Both the position numbers and the translations under genes were made by a program. A DNA stretch of 64,000 nt from Candidatus Aramenus sp. CH1 (GTDB lineage: Archaea; Thermoproteota; Thermoprotei_A; Sulfolobales; Sulfolobaceae). Under the pieces are notes generated by a model. It searched no databases, was not told the DNA's origin, and was given only the letters and a program-made list of their open reading frames with translations. Below are positions 44,401-52,830 of the stretch, in pieces (the stretch's first letter is position 1; each line of letters starts with the position of its first letter). Location of the stretch: positions 1 to 64,000 of the forward strand of contig JALBWU010000001.1 of assembly GCA_022678445.1 (NCBI GenBank), read 5' to 3'.

Positions 44401-45387
44401 GGCCCCCCAGCTCATGCTCACCACTTGCGCCAAGTCCTCGCTAACTATGAGGTCTATTGCCTCAAACAATGCCGGCCCGTTGTTTGAGGCCACGACTAAG
44501 TCGACTTTGGCGTACGGTGCCATTGCGTGAACCATCTCCACGTCCAACGCGGTCTCGGTGGCCCAGCCATTGAAGATGCCGTATATTGGATGGTATGGGC
44601 CCACTGGGATCACGGTCAAGTTAATTGGAGGTAGGCCAAACATCTTGTCAAAGGCCTTCAAGTCTTGGTAGATCTCCGGATCCCCAAAGGCGTCGACTAC
44701 TGCCACAGTGACGTTATATCCTGGCTTATTTCCTGTGACGTTATAGGCGCCCTCGAAGTCCTTTGGGGTGTAGTATAAGGCGGAGAACTGGAAAGTGGGC
44801 AACCCTTGTAGGGAAGTCGGGATTAGGGCTCCGTGTTCTACCTTGCCCACAACAAAGTGCTGAGGCCTAATTAAGGTGAAGTTAGTCAACCCCCCGATTA
44901 CGACGCCCTTAAGGAACTCTGGTACCTTAGGGGTTACCACGGGCTTGTAGTACACTTCCCCGCTGTTGTTGAACAAGTAGAACTGGGTTGAGAATAGGCT
45001 CTCCACAGTGCCTGCAGGCGCCTGCACGAAGACAGAGAAGGGGCTCTCGTACACCACTTGGAACCCTTCTTGTTCAAAGCCTTGGGCAATCTCGTCTACC
45101 TGCTGCTGTTGCCCAAACATTGAGACCAACTGCGAGTTTGACAGAGGTTTTATCTGGTGGTTTACAACTTCTTGAGCTACAAAGTAGAGCTCGTTCATGT
45201 TCTTAGGGGGCACAAAAACCTCGATGCAGACTTGAGCACTAGGGCTGAGCGGACCGATCTCGTTGCCCAGTAGCTGAGGTCCCACGTACTGTACTTGAGA
45301 GCCAAGACCTATCCCTACAAAACTCGGGAACAAAATCCCTAACAGGAGAAAAATCAACATCAGTATAATATTTTTGGATAAGACCAT
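41464..45387 (-). CDS. Membrane-anchored S53 (sedolisin/pro-kumamolisin) peptidase
   Basis: The 1307-residue secreted protease has a signal peptide at 1-30, a pro-kumamolisin activation domain at about 35-200, and an S53 catalytic domain to about residue 580. The catalytic set is visible with family spacing: Glu278 and Asp282 (TETALDVEMVHAMAP), oxyanion Asp374 (AASGDEGA) and Ser498 (GGTSMATP). About 700 residues of beta-sandwich-like repeats with many N-glycosylation sequons follow, and a final helix (SVGLIIGIVALFLSL) plus basic RKRGGE anchors it. Sedolisins work at acid pH, which suits an acidophile's cell surface. It is the first gene of a two-gene operon with the PNGase A-like gene. Confidence 0.9.
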   Translation of the reverse strand: MVLSKNIILMLIFLLLGILFPSFVGIGLGSQVQYVGPQLLGNEIGPLSPSAQVCIEVFVPPKNMNELYFVAQEVVNHQIKPLSNSQLVSMFGQQQQVDEIAQGFEQEGFQVVYESPFSVFVQAPAGTVESLFSTQFYLFNNSGEVYYKPVVTPKVPEFLKGVVIGGLTNFTLIRPQHFVVGKVEHGALIPTSLQGLPTFQFSALYYTPKDFEGAYNVTGNKPGYNVTVAVVDAFGDPEIYQDLKAFDKMFGLPPINLTVIPVGPYHPIYGIFNGWATETALDVEMVHAMAPYAKVDLVVASNNGPALFEAIDLIVSEDLAQVVSMSWGAPENLYSASGFYAVVDGVQFPNYPYLDYYFMLGAAEGISFFAASGDEGAYGGTLTTYGGVLFPSSSPFVTAVGGTSLYVNVTSGYLSSYNSTATYGYETAWSVDPWHAGIGTSTVSSTGGYSTFFPAPWYQMPVTHSKFRTTPDVAADANPYTGGVIIVDGQEEVIGGTSMATPLWAGAIADVDSYLGKPLGLVNPLLYAIYENKTLYSEAFHPVTFGYNGKYSANDSYNLVTGLGSPNVGGLERAISYLLSHATHLDVSVGTFESGVPYPWYMYGSTFTVVAYISTQGGRTVTNGSFNAYIYTLDGFLAKVPLIFNGTYWVGNFTISPGDPPNVWSVVVNGTAYNESGVGVADVDVGESVNILTPVGSFLPIDEPITVEACIYYPNGTPVTSQTFTAYFIQNGVSYANVTLLPTTTPGLYKGVTAFLPPTPQGTYILVINNTYGSTYTFDYVGGIIEGLVFTPINDGLPSADPGQNVTIFGLAVGSSGLGIFTSNMTAYIYNPDGRLVASVPMVPAPEVPQFGIINAFFFHEANFSIPSNFTPGFYTVVIEANVPTSVGTEVANFTTSFYVGSSTLTPEVRGVTTAYEGQNLVVTANITYPNGTEVKYGEFSLTLFPSQFSFASLVVEFDTYVPMQYNSALNEWVGVFTVPSVLNDYTGYSDFYEGANPYELSGPWNLVITGVSATGHNVYYSTFLNVMPYTYLGNLVVETKNITAVPLLTFNGTTYVLDNVYVNSLKVSGVGEIVLEDSIVGELDAYNSTVVVEGSKVTQVNAMSSNVTFIQDTLGGKMIALSLTSSTAKLISSVIEDSSYAFNVSNSVVMLEGVSEVNVINESTLPEPTVTYVSPVNVTTGTSTVTVNVTGEQLKVTSVELDGSPVSYSVSTTSSGVSISIPFNASKLPDGLYTIEVTVSDGLSYTLYANIYNSYHEVVSSSQISSLHSSLNSVGTDSYVGIGIASVGLIIGIVALFLSLRKRGGE

Positions 45388-45512
45388 AATTTAATGATGA
45401 CGTCAGCGTTTATAAACTTTGATTATATTCATTATATAGAAAATTAAAAGATATTTGACACGTCGATAAGATGCTAAAAATTCAAAAAAGTAAAAAAGTA
45501 TAGGGACTTTGA

Positions 45513-45570
45513 AGAAGTTTTATAATGCAGATATCCAAAGCAGAAGTTTTATAATGCAGATATCCAAAGC
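45513..45570 (+). repeat. Perfect 29-bp tandem duplication over a start site
   Basis: Positions 45513-45541 and 45542-45570 are identical. Each copy holds TTTTATAATG, hence an ATG (45525 and 45554). The first ATG opens a nine-codon frame (MQISKAEVL) whose TAA overlaps the second ATG by one base (TAATG). The second ATG starts the long gene. Confidence 0.9.
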
Positions 45571-46612
45571 AATAGAATATATGAGAGCCAACGTTATAGT
45601 GGGCATAATAGCCATTATCTTGATTTCCGTAGGGGTATACGAGATACTTACCTACCACCCTTCCTCCCACGTGTCAGCCCCAACTAAGACGCCTAGCATT
45701 ATTACTACGCAAACCAACTCCCCACAAGCACCAACGCCGCTGTCCCAAGACCCCAAGTACGCTGAGCGAGTGACAGGAATAACCCCATTCTATGTGGCGG
45801 CGTGGTTTGAAGTGAACAACTTGAGCGGACTTCCCTTAACGTCAGGACACGTAAACGTCACGCGCTTCAACCTCGGCAACGTCACGTTTGAAGAAGGGGC
45901 ATTTGAAGTAGTGAAACACAACTCCTCTACTTTTGCAGTTATTGGTTTCGCAAAACTTAACCCATCCCTAAACAGGAACTACATATACGCCTTAATACCC
46001 TTGCTGGGCTTAAACTTCACCGTTGAAAAGACCGGCAACTACGAGAGCTTCAGTTACTTCTACGGTGATTACTCTGGGGCGGGGATTGCCTTGGGGTTTA
46101 ACGGCTCCGTCTTCGTGGGGGTGTTGTTGAACGGCACTTTAAATAACGTCAACTACTCAGCGCAGCTCCTCATAGAGCAAGTGAACTCCCTGGTAAAGAA
46201 CTCCACCCTCAGTCTGACTCCCCCGGACATTTTACCTAAGTTCAGCATGGAACTAGCGGGGTGGGGGTACGTCAACGACACCTCTATACTGTCTAAGATA
46301 GGGCTTAACGCCACCATATCTTCTGGCTACATAGGATTCTACACCAACACTACCTCTTACTTGACCTTGGGAGTAAGCCAGTTTGCTAACGCGAGCGACG
46401 CTGAGGAGGCGTTCTCGTCAATAGCGTCACATACACAAAACGTCACAGAGAACTACACAACGGGGTCAATAGATGGAGCAAAGTACCTCTCGTTCGAGTT
46501 TAACTCTACGAGCGCTATAGTGGCACAGTACAACAACTACTTAACATACGCCATAGGAAAGAACGCAAACGTGTTGCAAGCTGTAGTAGAGGAAATAAAA
46601 ACGCTCTCTTAG
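45554..46612 (+). CDS. Membrane-anchored extracellular protein, unknown function
   Basis: The 352-residue protein starts QISKAIEYMRANV, has one N-terminal hydrophobic anchor (about residues 14-33), a Pro/Thr/Ser-rich stalk and a large extracytoplasmic domain with more than ten Asn-x-Ser/Thr sequons, typical of glycosylated surface proteins in Sulfolobales. No catalytic motif is seen. It is divergent from the S53 protease and may belong to the same surface function. The start follows a 29-bp duplication: the earlier TTG at 45509 reads through both copies in another N-terminus and is less likely. The stop overlaps the DsrE gene by 4 bp. Confidence 0.7.
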   Translation: MQISKAIEYMRANVIVGIIAIILISVGVYEILTYHPSSHVSAPTKTPSIITTQTNSPQAPTPLSQDPKYAERVTGITPFYVAAWFEVNNLSGLPLTSGHVNVTRFNLGNVTFEEGAFEVVKHNSSTFAVIGFAKLNPSLNRNYIYALIPLLGLNFTVEKTGNYESFSYFYGDYSGAGIALGFNGSVFVGVLLNGTLNNVNYSAQLLIEQVNSLVKNSTLSLTPPDILPKFSMELAGWGYVNDTSILSKIGLNATISSGYIGFYTNTTSYLTLGVSQFANASDAEEAFSSIASHTQNVTENYTTGSIDGAKYLSFEFNSTSAIVAQYNNYLTYAIGKNANVLQAVVEEIKTLS

Positions 46613-46956
46613 AAAGAGACAACGGCATACCCTTCATCTATTTTTCTCGCGGTCTCCACTCCGCCCATTACCTCCTTTACGTTGTCGAAAATCAAGTCCT
46701 TAGTTAACCCTAGGTTTTTGAGGGATATACCGCAGTAGCTTACCTCGATCCCAGCTTCTATCATGTCGTTTACCAACTTCCTCATCTGCTCTGCGTTAGC
46801 CGCGTTCTTGAGCAGGGTCTCCACACCCCTTCCTAAGAACATGAGGGACACTGCGGCATTGGCGTTCTTCCTAGCTCCAAGGGCGAAGTTTATAGCCATA
46901 GTTGCCCTATTTATGTCGTCCTTTCCTGCCGTGGAAATAACGAATATCTTGGCCAT
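46609..46956 (-). CDS. DsrE-family protein
   Basis: The 115-residue protein has the DsrE/F-like alpha/beta fold: AKIFVISTAGKDDINRATMAINFALGARKN, then SLMFLGRGVETLL, and a cysteine in IEVSYCGISLKNLGL at the place where sulfur-carrying cysteines lie in DsrE/TusD proteins. Such proteins relay sulfur in tRNA thiolation or sulfur oxidation, both likely in Sulfolobales. It is a single gene, convergent with the surface-protein gene, and its partner is not evident. Confidence 0.75.
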   Translation of the reverse strand: MAKIFVISTAGKDDINRATMAINFALGARKNANAAVSLMFLGRGVETLLKNAANAEQMRKLVNDMIEAGIEVSYCGISLKNLGLTKDLIFDNVKEVMGGVETARKIDEGYAVVSF

Positions 46957-46993
46957 AGGTGTTTTTAAACTTTAGAAAATAAAAAGTTGTTTT

Positions 46994-48325
46994 TCAGCTT
47001 TCCTCCTGCTCTTCCTTGCTCATGTAAATTACCTCTGCCGCCAAGAAGCCCATAATTATGAACGTCATGAAGGCGTACACCAAACTAGGGGTGGAGCCGC
47101 TTATTGAGTAAACTAGATTATAAATAGTGAAGGCAGCCGCTCCCACACTCAGCGAGATCTCCGGAAGCCTCTTCCTGAACCTCTTCGTGGATATTTTCAA
47201 GAGGGAGAAGTCCGAAGCAAGGTGCACAAACAAGTTGGAAAGGACTGCGATTTCGCCTATTGCCTCAAACGCCAGGAAGGCGTTTCCGGAGGCCAAGTCA
47301 AGGCCTAGGAACACCGAGATGCCGTAGAGCAGAGCAGTCAACAGAACCGCGTTTAAGGGTCCCCTTGAAGGCTCAAACTTAGCCAAACTTTCGGGCAAAA
47401 ATCCCTTCACCGCCATAGAGTAGGCGGTCCTCGAAGTAGCTAACATAAAGGAGAGAGTAGCGAGTATTCCGTCGTTGGCCGCAGCGAAAAGCACGAAAAT
47501 CAAGGTAATTATCCCCAACCTGTCCTCTATCAACCTCAAGAAGTCCACATTGTTGGCCGAAATGTGGTAAAATATCAAGTGGTCTGAGATAGCGTACACG
47601 TCAAAGGAAGCCAAAAGTCCCCCCAACAGGATAACGGTAATTATGGCTAAAGGCACTGTCTTCTTTGGGTCCTTTACTTCTCCGGAGAGAGGGGTTATTG
47701 ACCCGTAGCCTGTAGGTATGCTTGAGCCGAAGAGTATCGCCAACGTCAACTGCGATATTGGGATGTGGAAGCTGAAGGGGTTGTAAAAGGTGAAGTTGGT
47801 AGACCTTAAGAAAAGCACAGCCAGGACGCCCATAATGGAGATCTCTATTAAGCTAGCTACCACCGCGTACTTCGCAGTGGGCTTAATTCCCAGAACCGCA
47901 AAGACGGACGAGACTCCAAATATGAGTAGTGCCACGAGCCAAGGGCTCACTGGCAGGACGTGGGAAACCACGTAGCTTGAGCCCAGCACATACGCCGCAC
48001 CGTAAAGAGTAGAGTAGACGAGGTAGACCCAGCCTGTCTCGAAGCCAAGTCTCTTCGTAAGGGAGTAGAACGCGTACGTGTAGTACCCTCCGGACTCGGT
48101 GAACCTCGTTGAGAGCTTATAGACCACTAGCCCGTTAACTAACACCAATAACGTCCCCAGGATAATCGCTACTGGACCAAAGGGACCGGCTATAACGAAG
48201 GCCACCACGCCATAGGTGAGCACGCTTAGGAAAGGGGACTGGCCCCCCAAAGAAAGGAAAACTATGTCCCTAAAGGTTATTGTCCTCTTGGGTTCTTGGC
48301 GAGAAACCTCCCTAGCCTTACTCAT
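46994..48325 (-). CDS. APC-family amino acid permease
   Basis: The 443-residue permease has about 12 hydrophobic helices. The first repeat is typical ([23 protein letters not shown], then [17 protein letters not shown]), and [26 protein letters not shown] matches the conserved loop after helix 6. It belongs to the amino acid-polyamine-organocation superfamily, with unknown substrate, and differs from the permease at 13228. ATG 48325 is preferred to TTG 48331. Confidence 0.85.
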   Translation of the reverse strand: MSKAREVSRQEPKRTITFRDIVFLSLGGQSPFLSVLTYGVVAFVIAGPFGPVAIILGTLLVLVNGLVVYKLSTRFTESGGYYTYAFYSLTKRLGFETGWVYLVYSTLYGAAYVLGSSYVVSHVLPVSPWLVALLIFGVSSVFAVLGIKPTAKYAVVASLIEISIMGVLAVLFLRSTNFTFYNPFSFHIPISQLTLAILFGSSIPTGYGSITPLSGEVKDPKKTVPLAIITVILLGGLLASFDVYAISDHLIFYHISANNVDFLRLIEDRLGIITLIFVLFAAANDGILATLSFMLATSRTAYSMAVKGFLPESLAKFEPSRGPLNAVLLTALLYGISVFLGLDLASGNAFLAFEAIGEIAVLSNLFVHLASDFSLLKISTKRFRKRLPEISLSVGAAAFTIYNLVYSISGSTPSLVYAFMTFIIMGFLAAEVIYMSKEEQEES

Positions 48326-48510
48326 GATCAAGATAAATCAACTGCTGTCACAAATAATAAAACTTTCTTGAATGTGTAGGATTAACATTCATTATAACCT
48401 TAAAAATTGTATTTAACTAATATTACATTGTTATATACTCACGAAATAAATGATTATTGAGCTTAGGGAGTAATACGTGGAGCCATGAAAAGAACGTGAA
48501 AGAGGCAAAA

Positions 48511-48520
48511 GTTATAATTT
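48511..48520 (+). promoter_or_regulatory. TATA box of the kinase gene
   Basis: GTTATAATTT is centred about 32 nt before TTG 48547, which gives a leader of about six nucleotides. The 220-bp region also serves the divergent permease. Confidence 0.4.
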
Positions 48521-48546
48521 GAGAAGAAAGATTTTCGTGAAGCAAG

Positions 48547-50991
48547 TTGCCCATTAGACCTAAGAAGTCTGCTGTTGTAAACGGGGTATCAAGGAGTTTC
48601 AAAGTTGTTGGATTCGTTCTTACGTTAATCTTCGCTTTCCTGTCCCTGACATACTACGCCCACTCATACAGGAGCGTCGTAACCAGTTCCCATGACAGTT
48701 TGGCGCTCACTACTGTATTGAAACTTGGGCTCCAAGTAGAGCTGATTTTGATATTTACCTTTATTGCGTTCTCTGGCCTAATTTCCGGTTACCTTAAGGC
48801 GTTGGGTTCGGCCCTGCTAGTATCCATAGGGATCTCCGTGCCTGGAATAGTGATCTTCAAGAGCCATATGATCTTTAACGACGAACAGCTTGTCTTCTCG
48901 CTGCTGTTCTTCCTCGGGAGCTCCCTAGTCCTACCTGTCTTAGTTAGGAAAAGGGGAGGCCTAAAGACCCTCATAGCTACTCTCCTAGGCTCCGTACCGG
49001 TCCTCTTGCCCCTCCTAACGTACTCGCTGAGACCTCTGCCCCCAAGCTTTTCGCAGACTAGCGACCTACCAGTCCTCGCGTTCTTGGGTGGGCAAAACAC
49101 TTACCTAGACGAGATAGGATTACTATCCAGTTTTGGAGTGCTCCTAGGCTCGACCTTAGCGTCGCTGAGACCTGGGTTTAGGACTGGGAGGCCCGAGATA
49201 GACGTTACCTTACCCTCAGTAGCGGTCTCCCTTGCTGGGATAGCGTCCTTCGCGGCGTTGTGGGGCGTACCTTCAGCCTTGGTCTACCTATTGCCCGTGG
49301 TCGGTTTCCTCAGCTTCGTCTCAGTTGTCAAGAGGGAACTGGGATTAGTGCCTGCGGCGTTGGCGTTGGCGATATCGTTGTACATTGCTTACCAAGCCCT
49401 TAAGTCGCTCAATATCCTTAACCTCACGATTACGTGGCCTGCACCTTACTTCCTTTCCCCCTTGCCCTTAGCGTACCTCTACGTGGTAGGGGTAAACTCG
49501 CCCCTTTTGTTTGACCCATATGCCCTAGAGAGCAAGGCTCTGAAGGCTTTGAACCAGGGGAACTACGGCATAGCCAGGAACTACCTGAACATGCTCAAGA
49601 GCTACGGCATCTCCGAGACTGAGGTCTTCTTGGAAGTGCTTTCTAGCAGGAACTGCAACGCCATTTTATGGATGCAGGACAACTTCAGGATTGACTATAG
49701 CAAGTGCGGCAAACTCCTAAGATACTCAGTGGACTGCATGATAAGCAAAAACGTCCTGCCAGCGCCAGCTGACAAGATCCTCGAAGTCCTAGCTTCCACA
49801 GACCAAGAGTACGCAGAGAAGCTCGCTGGCTTTATACTCTCAAAGGGCACTAGGGACATAAGGGCACAAAAGGCAAAGCAGATAATGGCTAGGCTTTACG
49901 GGAACCACCAGCCTCAGCAGACCTCGCAACAACCACCGCAACCGCCACAGCCTCAACAACTGAAGGCGCCTCCCTTAGACCATTGGAAACCAGAGCTCTG
50001 GCTAGGTAGGGAACTCTACGGCTATAGGGTGACCAGAGTGTTGGGCTCCGGTGGCACCTCCTACGTCCTTGAAGGCGTTAGGGGAAACGAGAGATACGCA
50101 ATCAAGATACCAAAACTGTCCGGGGCTCAGAAGGAGGCAACTAGGGCGAGCTTCACTACCTTTGTTGACTTGTCAAAGGAGTCCTCCAAGTTGCAGGAAC
50201 TGTCTGAGAACAACGACGCAATAGTGAGGATATTCGGTACCTTCATAGACGTCAACACCATAAAGAGCATCGAAAACGGCGAGACCTCCTACTACTTGAC
50301 GTCTCCCCCAGCAATAGTCATGGAACTGACGGAAGGAGGAACGTTAAATGACCTAATCAAAAAGAGGGAGGTGATACTGTCAAAGTACTGGCCGGACGCT
50401 GTGAAGTTGATTTTCCTGAGGATAGCGTATGCCTTGGACTTCATACACAACCCCAAGTTGCAGGGCACAACTGGGTACGTCCACTTGGACGTCAAGCCCC
50501 AGAACGTCTTCTTCAAGGTCCCTCCGGGCAACTTAGGAGAGGAGGTACTCGAGAACCTGAAGTACGGGAGGACGGTGGTGAAACTCGGGGATCTGGGCTC
50601 AGCCAGAAGAATAGGAGAGTCATTCTTTGAGTACACAGCCGAGTACTGTCCAATAGAACAAGTTGAGGCAGCGATAACTAGGAGGGGGGCGCAGCCCTCC
50701 ATGGACGTCTACGCCTTTGGGGCCACCTTGTACAAGGCCCTCACGGGAGTGACCTATAACCCACCAGAGGTGATCAAGCTGATGGACGAGGCTGTGAGCA
50801 AGATGCTGTCCGGGTCTGTAGGCTACCAGGAAGCAATAAACAGGGCTAAGAACATCTACGCCAGCTATTACGGGAGGAATCTAGGCGACGTGCCCGAGAG
50901 GTTCCGCCCAATAATCCTCGCTACTACCCACCCGAACCCCGCCCAGAGGCCAAAGATGAGCGAGGTAATAGAGATGCTCAAGAGGGCATAG
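48547..50991 (+). CDS. Membrane-bound Hanks-type Ser/Thr protein kinase
   Basis: The 814-residue protein has an N-terminal membrane part with roughly ten hydrophobic helices (residues 20-325), a soluble helical region (about 330-455, repeat-like, possibly TPR-related), a Pro/Gln hinge (QTSQQPPQPPQPQQ) and a C-terminal kinase domain from about 480. Kinase motifs: glycine loop LGSGGTSYV, Lys520 in AIKI, HLDVKPQN with catalytic Asp648, DLG in place of DFG (Asp682), AEYCPIEQ instead of APE, and DVYAFGATLYKAL. All essential residues are there, so it should be active. A TTG start is used. A TPR protein is encoded convergently right behind it. Confidence 0.88.
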   Translation: MPIRPKKSAVVNGVSRSFKVVGFVLTLIFAFLSLTYYAHSYRSVVTSSHDSLALTTVLKLGLQVELILIFTFIAFSGLISGYLKALGSALLVSIGISVPGIVIFKSHMIFNDEQLVFSLLFFLGSSLVLPVLVRKRGGLKTLIATLLGSVPVLLPLLTYSLRPLPPSFSQTSDLPVLAFLGGQNTYLDEIGLLSSFGVLLGSTLASLRPGFRTGRPEIDVTLPSVAVSLAGIASFAALWGVPSALVYLLPVVGFLSFVSVVKRELGLVPAALALAISLYIAYQALKSLNILNLTITWPAPYFLSPLPLAYLYVVGVNSPLLFDPYALESKALKALNQGNYGIARNYLNMLKSYGISETEVFLEVLSSRNCNAILWMQDNFRIDYSKCGKLLRYSVDCMISKNVLPAPADKILEVLASTDQEYAEKLAGFILSKGTRDIRAQKAKQIMARLYGNHQPQQTSQQPPQPPQPQQLKAPPLDHWKPELWLGRELYGYRVTRVLGSGGTSYVLEGVRGNERYAIKIPKLSGAQKEATRASFTTFVDLSKESSKLQELSENNDAIVRIFGTFIDVNTIKSIENGETSYYLTSPPAIVMELTEGGTLNDLIKKREVILSKYWPDAVKLIFLRIAYALDFIHNPKLQGTTGYVHLDVKPQNVFFKVPPGNLGEEVLENLKYGRTVVKLGDLGSARRIGESFFEYTAEYCPIEQVEAAITRRGAQPSMDVYAFGATLYKALTGVTYNPPEVIKLMDEAVSKMLSGSVGYQEAINRAKNIYASYYGRNLGDVPERFRPIILATTHPNPAQRPKMSEVIEMLKRA

Positions 50992-51007
50992 CGGATGAAG
51001 GCTTAGG

Positions 51008-51796
51008 TCAGCTTGAGCCCTCCTTGGAGTTGTCAAGCTTCATCGCGCTCTCCACGTCCTTCATAGCGTTCTCCTCTCTCCCCATCTTGAAGTAAGTCTT
51101 TGCCCTCCTAACGTACGCCTGCCTCATCCCGGGGTTAATTGCCAACGACTTAGTGTACAGCTTTACTGCCTCCTCCAGCTTACCAGTCTTCTCCCTTATA
51201 ATCCCCTTCCCCAAGTAGGCCTCAGCGTAGTAGGGATTCAAGTTTATTGCAACGTCGAAGTCCTCCTCAGCCTCTTTGTCGTTGCCCAACGCCATATGGC
51301 TCAGCGCCCTATAGTAGAACAAGTCTGCGTCAAAGCCGTAAAGGGAGATTGCCTTACTCAAGTCCTTTATTGCGTCGTAGTACATCCCGAGGAAGTACTC
51401 GGTTATGCCCTTAACCTTGTAGTAAAGGGGTGTGGAGGCGTACTTCTCTGGGAGGTCCTCCAGTTCCTTGAAAGCGTCCTTGTACTGCTCAAGCTTCAGG
51501 AACGCCATGGCCCTCAGTAGCTTTGCCTCTGGGTCGCTGTTATCTCCCAAAACCCTTAGCGCGTCGGCGTACCTGCCCCTGTTTACCATAATCTTGGCCA
51601 CCTCTATTAACTTGCCCGCGCTCATGAACGCGTCAATTGCCTCCTCATCTCTCCCAAGCTCCAGGAGGATCCTTCCTAGAAGTTCGTAAGCCTCCCTGCT
51701 GGGGTTCATGGCTATTAGTTCCTTGATCTTCATGAGGGCGTAGTTCAAGTTACCGGCGTTGAGCTGAGATATTATTTCCTCTAGGTTTTGAGCCAT
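51008..51796 (-). CDS. Tetratricopeptide-repeat protein
   Basis: The 262-residue protein is built of about seven TPR units (for example YELLGRILLELGRDEEAIDAF, AYLGKGIIREKTGKLEEAVKLY and AYVRRAKTYFKMGREENAMKDV). TPRs are protein-protein interaction scaffolds. It has no membrane segment. It faces the kinase gene with only 16 bp between stop codons; TPR proteins are common partners or substrates of archaeal Ser/Thr kinases, so a functional link is plausible but not shown. Confidence 0.88.
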   Translation of the reverse strand: MAQNLEEIISQLNAGNLNYALMKIKELIAMNPSREAYELLGRILLELGRDEEAIDAFMSAGKLIEVAKIMVNRGRYADALRVLGDNSDPEAKLLRAMAFLKLEQYKDAFKELEDLPEKYASTPLYYKVKGITEYFLGMYYDAIKDLSKAISLYGFDADLFYYRALSHMALGNDKEAEEDFDVAINLNPYYAEAYLGKGIIREKTGKLEEAVKLYTKSLAINPGMRQAYVRRAKTYFKMGREENAMKDVESAMKLDNSKEGSS

Positions 51797-51919
51797 TATA
51801 TCTATTTTTGTTTCTTACCTTTTAAAACTGCTAAACCTTTTATGCAATTAAATCCGCAAGGCCCTCACGACAATCATCATGTTTTAAGATTGCCTTCTGA
51901 GATACTAGAGTGAGCTTAA

Positions 51920-52321
51920 ATGGATCTAGGCAAAGGGCTAGGGCTTTTGGCTTTCGCCGTGATCGTCATAGTAAACCTCTACTTCCTTAACGTGTCACAG
52001 ATCTTTAACCAAGGAGTTTACCAGATAATGAACTTACGCACCTCTCTGGAGAACCCAGGGCTCAAGTTTTACTTCTCTGACAACGACGTAACAGTCTGCG
52101 TACAAAACCCCGATAACTTCACCATAACGATCTACAACATAACGGGGAACTACATGTACCTGCCCAAGAGCATCGTCGTCTACCCCCACTCCGAGGAAAA
52201 CGTAACTCCGGTGATCACTGACTACCAGGCCTTCGCCAAAGAGGTGAGCTCGGGGGACTACAACGTCAGCCTTGAGATGTCGTTCCTTGGGCTAAACGTG
52301 ACGTTCCACGAGGTGATATGA
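51920..52321 (+). CDS. Small secreted/membrane-anchored protein
   Basis: The 133-residue protein has one N-terminal hydrophobic segment (GLLAFAVIVIVNLYFL) and an outward domain with several N-glycosylation sequons (NFT, NIT, NVS, NVT). Its stop overlaps the start of the next membrane gene as ATGATG (4 bp), so the two are coupled. No family is recognised; a small surface complex with its neighbour is possible. A GTGAG Shine-Dalgarno-like stretch precedes the ATG. Confidence 0.65.
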   Translation: MDLGKGLGLLAFAVIVIVNLYFLNVSQIFNQGVYQIMNLRTSLENPGLKFYFSDNDVTVCVQNPDNFTITIYNITGNYMYLPKSIVVYPHSEENVTPVITDYQAFAKEVSSGDYNVSLEMSFLGLNVTFHEVI

Positions 52322-52830
52322 TGAAGTACCCGTTGACCTCTTTGTCCCTAGTCTTAAACGTGGTCATAGCCCTGTTGCCCTTCTACTGGTGGAGCTACGG
52401 CATAGACGGGCTCATAGTGGTGAAGGACTCCCCGTTCCAGCTATACGTGAACTTGTTAGGGCAGGACTTGTTGATCGTCGAGATCGTCAACCTGCTCCTC
52501 TTTGCCTTTAGGTTCTACGTGATAACGGTGTCCTCGATATACTTGGTCTACTTGTACAAAGGCGAGCGCAAAACGTACGGCACAGTGTACTACCTCAGCT
52601 ACTTGTACGTGCTTGACCCAGTAATCCTTTACTTGGCCTTCAACTACGTGCTCCCCTTCTTAGGCTACTCTACCTCCTATCCCTTCTTCATCATAGGACA
52701 AGAGAGGATGGAGTTGTCCTACTCCAACGCCCAGATCTCAGCTACCGTGTTCAGCTACCCCACTCTAGCGTACTGGTTCTCCCTAGCATCAGGAATAATA
52801 TACTTGGCTTCAAGGGTTCTTAAGAGATAG
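52318..52830 (+). CDS. Polytopic membrane protein, unknown function
   Basis: The 170-residue protein has four to five hydrophobic helices with aromatic-rich loops (LPFYWWSYGIDG, YLSYLYVLDPVILYL). It starts inside the stop of the preceding small anchored protein (4-bp overlap) and should act with it. It overlaps the convergent oxidoreductase by 21 bp. No family is recognised. Confidence 0.6.
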   Translation: MMKYPLTSLSLVLNVVIALLPFYWWSYGIDGLIVVKDSPFQLYVNLLGQDLLIVEIVNLLLFAFRFYVITVSSIYLVYLYKGERKTYGTVYYLSYLYVLDPVILYLAFNYVLPFLGYSTSYPFFIIGQERMELSYSNAQISATVFSYPTLAYWFSLASGIIYLASRVLKR

